This document shows, piece after piece, positions 7,723 to 9,206 of a stretch of DNA of 9,206 nt. A program made the position numbers and the translations under genes. Position 1 is the first letter of the stretch; every line of letters starts with the position of its first letter. The notes under the pieces were generated by a model, which saw only the letters and a program-made list of their open reading frames with translations, was not told the origin of the DNA and did not search any database. Origin of the DNA: an uncultured Flavobacteriales bacterium (lineage in GTDB: Bacteria > Bacteroidota > Bacteroidia > Flavobacteriales_D > Sanyastnellaceae); the NCBI GenBank assembly GCA_937890245.1, contig CALACF010000318.1:1-9206 (forward strand), read 5' to 3'.

Positions 7723-8228
7723 TTTCGCTTGCGTTTAGGCCGGCGAAGGAGTAGGAATTGAAGCACCACCACCATCAATGCCGTTGTGACCGCGCTGATC
7801 AAACCGCGCAGAGTGGCCGCGCCAAAAAGGTGGAATTGGGATGCTGAGATGAGCTCGACCGCGGTGCAATAGATCCAGCTCGCAAGGAAAGACGTCAGCA
7901 ATACCCAGCGCGGGCCCAGCCCGAAGACGGTGCCCATGTCGCTGACTTCGTAGCCCTCACGGGGTGCAAAAGCCCCGTGTATCACCGGCAAGCAAATGGC
8001 CAATATCGTGGCGGCAAGCAAATGCAAACCATAAGTCCCCAGCGCAATATCCAGGGCCAGCCCGCCTGTGGCCAGCCCGCCGAGCCAAACAAATTTGTTC
8101 GATTGCAGCGGGATGAGTAGCAGCGGGAAGAGATGTAATTGTGGGGCGGCCGCGCCGCCAAAGAACAGAAGGCCATTGACAATCAGCGCTTGGAGAATGA
8201 TCCAGAGGGCGATGCGGGCGGCGATCAT
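7719..8228 (-). CDS. mreD: Rod shape-determining membrane protein MreD
   Basis: MreD is a small integral membrane protein of the elongasome that balances MreC in regulating PBP2-RodA. The 169 residues are strongly hydrophobic, with about five or six predicted membrane segments (near 4-22, 27-42, 45-62, 67-86, 104-125 and 138-160). They end in a basic tail, RRPKRKRN, that would sit in the cytoplasm. MreD sequences are poorly conserved, so the name rests on length, topology and its place between mreC and mrdA. The ATG at 8228 overlaps the mreC stop as ATGA. No Shine-Dalgarno sequence precedes it, which points to translation coupled with mreC. Confidence 0.9.
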   Translation of the reverse strand: MIAARIALWIILQALIVNGLLFFGGAAAPQLHLFPLLLIPLQSNKFVWLGGLATGGLALDIALGTYGLHLLAATILAICLPVIHGAFAPREGYEVSDMGTVFGLGPRWVLLTSFLASWIYCTAVELISASQFHLFGAATLRGLISAVTTALMVVVLQFLLLRRPKRKRN

Positions 8229-9073
8229 TGGGCACTGGTTTGTGGGTTCGCGTCAGGATCCATCAAGTCGCGCTGTTCCTCAAGGCGCAAGTCCTCTAAA
8301 AAGTGAACAAACCGCACCCGATCGAAGGCCACCAAAGGCCGGACGTCTACGTCGACAAAGTCCGGCACGTCTGCTCCAGTCCAACCTTCGACCACACCCA
8401 TGGGAATGCCGGTGGGGAAGACCCCGTCAAACCCTGTGCTGAAAACCGTATCGCCCACCACGACCTCAACGTGACGCGGCACGCCGCCCAGCCACATGAC
8501 ATCAGACGAGCGGCCATCCCAGCTCAACGTTCCGCTCGCACCGTCGCGGCCCAAGCGTCCGCTCCAGCCACCTTCCACATGAAGCAAGGGCAAAATTCTC
8601 GAGAAGCCATCGCTAACGTCTTGGACCACGCCCAAGGCGTAGCCGTTCCACAGGACACCCATGCCCCGTCGCAAGCCAGCGTCGGCGCCTGGTTTGGCCA
8701 GCCACAAGCGGCGCGCAGAGCCGACCGGTCCAGAGACCACCTTGCCGCTGCGCACAGACCAGTTGTACAATCCAGTGCGGGTGGAGTCCCGGTCGCCTCG
8801 GGCGTCACCAGCACGCCCTTGCAAGCTCAGTAATTCGATGCGGAGCCGGGAAACTTCACCGACGAGCCGCTCGTTTTGCTCGTCCAAGTCCATGTATACA
8901 GCCCAATCCGCGCGCCGCTCCTGTACCTGCCCAGCAATCGAACCGGTCTGCCGAAAAAAGGCCGACCGTCCAGCGCCGTGGTGCGTGAAGTACATTGTAA
9001 ACCCTATCCCCAGCAAGGCGAGCACGGCCAGCACATAGCCGTTTCGAATTGCCAGAAGCACGAGGTTCCGCAT
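8225..9073 (-). CDS. mreC: Rod shape-determining protein MreC
   Basis: MreC is a bitopic protein whose periplasmic part binds and activates PBP2. Residues 13-30 form the single membrane anchor, after an MRNLVLLAIRNGY start typical of Bacteroidota MreC. Residues about 60-85 (DEQNERLVGEVSRLRIELL) form the coiled coil used for dimerisation. The rest, from about 105 to 262, is the Val/Gly-rich double beta-barrel region with GMGVLWNGYALGVV and VVVGDTVFSTGFDGVFPTGIPMG. The 282-residue length is normal. The C-terminus is acidic and polar. The ATG at 9073 is supported by a GGAG sequence 5 bases upstream and lies 13 bases after the mreB stop. The gene overlaps mreD by 4 bases. Confidence 0.95.
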   Translation of the reverse strand: MRNLVLLAIRNGYVLAVLALLGIGFTMYFTHHGAGRSAFFRQTGSIAGQVQERRADWAVYMDLDEQNERLVGEVSRLRIELLSLQGRAGDARGDRDSTRTGLYNWSVRSGKVVSGPVGSARRLWLAKPGADAGLRRGMGVLWNGYALGVVQDVSDGFSRILPLLHVEGGWSGRLGRDGASGTLSWDGRSSDVMWLGGVPRHVEVVVGDTVFSTGFDGVFPTGIPMGVVEGWTGADVPDFVDVDVRPLVAFDRVRFVHFLEDLRLEEQRDLMDPDANPQTSAQ

Positions 9074-9077
9074 GGTG

Positions 9078-9083
9078 TCTCCA
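9078..9083 (-). promoter_or_regulatory. Shine-Dalgarno sequence of mreC
   Basis: On the minus strand TGGAGA stands 4 bases before the mreC ATG, with the GGAG core 5 bases away. It fixes the start at 9073. It is the only clear Shine-Dalgarno sequence I see among the internal starts of the operon; mreD, mrdA (TTG 7722) and rodA lack one. Confidence 0.6.
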
Positions 9084-9086
9084 GAA

Positions 9087-9206
9087 TCAAGCGGTCATCA
9101 AGAACGAGAAGCGATGCACGTTTTTCAGTGCGATAGCCGTTCCGCGGGCAACCGCGCGCAGGGGCTCATCGGCCACGTGCACAGGCAGCTGGGTCTTCGC
9201 GGAAAT
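9087..9206 (-). CDS. mreB: Rod shape-determining protein MreB, C-terminal end (5' part outside window)
   Basis: This frame, too short to stand out by length, encodes the last 39 residues of MreB, the actin-like filament that guides the elongasome under the membrane. It reads ISAKTQLPVHVADEPLRAVA, then RGTAIALKN and FSFLM before a short TA end. The block with PVHVADEPL, VARGT and ALKN is the conserved C-terminus of MreB, and FSFLM is the form common in Bacteroidota. The TGA stop at 9087-9089 is 13 bases before the mreC ATG. The remaining roughly 300 residues and the operon promoter lie beyond the right edge. Confidence 0.93.
   Translation of the reverse strand: MSAKTQLPVHVADEPLRAVARGTAIALKNVHRFSFLMTA

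Noticed and set aside
4548..9086. Internal Bacteroidota promoters within the elongasome operon
   Set aside because: Reading the minus strand by eye, I found no exact TAnnTTTG within the cluster. A motif scan could still find degenerate sites.

Overview
The window reads as a chromosomal housekeeping segment from a member of the Bacteroidota with fairly GC-rich DNA. The phylum call rests on four signs. First, the gene order mreB-mreC-mreD-mrdA-rodA runs without a break. Second, the MreB fragment ends in the FSFLM type of tail. Third, PBP2, RodA and the polyprenyl synthase fragment carry wording typical of that phylum. Fourth, the gap before the 2-oxoglutarate dehydrogenase gene holds an exact TAnnTTTG promoter element. 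I cannot place it below phylum, although a Flavobacteriales-like lineage is plausible.

Layout, plus strand (1-4547): the window opens inside a trans-polyprenyl diphosphate synthase gene, of which only the C-terminal half is present. A 55-base gap with a candidate promoter follows. Then come sucA (2-oxoglutarate dehydrogenase E1) and odhB/sucB (dihydrolipoyl succinyltransferase E2), separated by 4 bases. Together E1 and E2 make the substrate-specific part of the TCA-cycle 2-oxoglutarate dehydrogenase complex. The E3 lipoamide dehydrogenase is not in the window.

Layout, minus strand (9206-4559): the tail of mreB enters from the right edge, followed by mreC, mreD, mrdA (PBP2) and rodA. This is the complete downstream part of the elongasome operon. 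MreB filaments, the MreC/MreD membrane partners, the RodA glycosyltransferase and the PBP2 transpeptidase together build the lateral cell wall. The last three junctions (mreC/mreD, mreD/mrdA, mrdA/rodA) are stop/start overlaps of 4 bases, if the TTG start of mrdA is right. Only mreC has a clear Shine-Dalgarno sequence.

The two blocks converge, with odhB and rodA stop codons 11 bases apart. Coding density is very high and no intergenic stretch exceeds about 55 bases. I see no RNA gene, mobile element, CRISPR array, phage gene or defence system, and no undescribed system. The points worth a second look are small: the start of mrdA, coupling in the elongasome operon, the compact convergent junction, the promoter before sucA, and some lineage-specific protein details.
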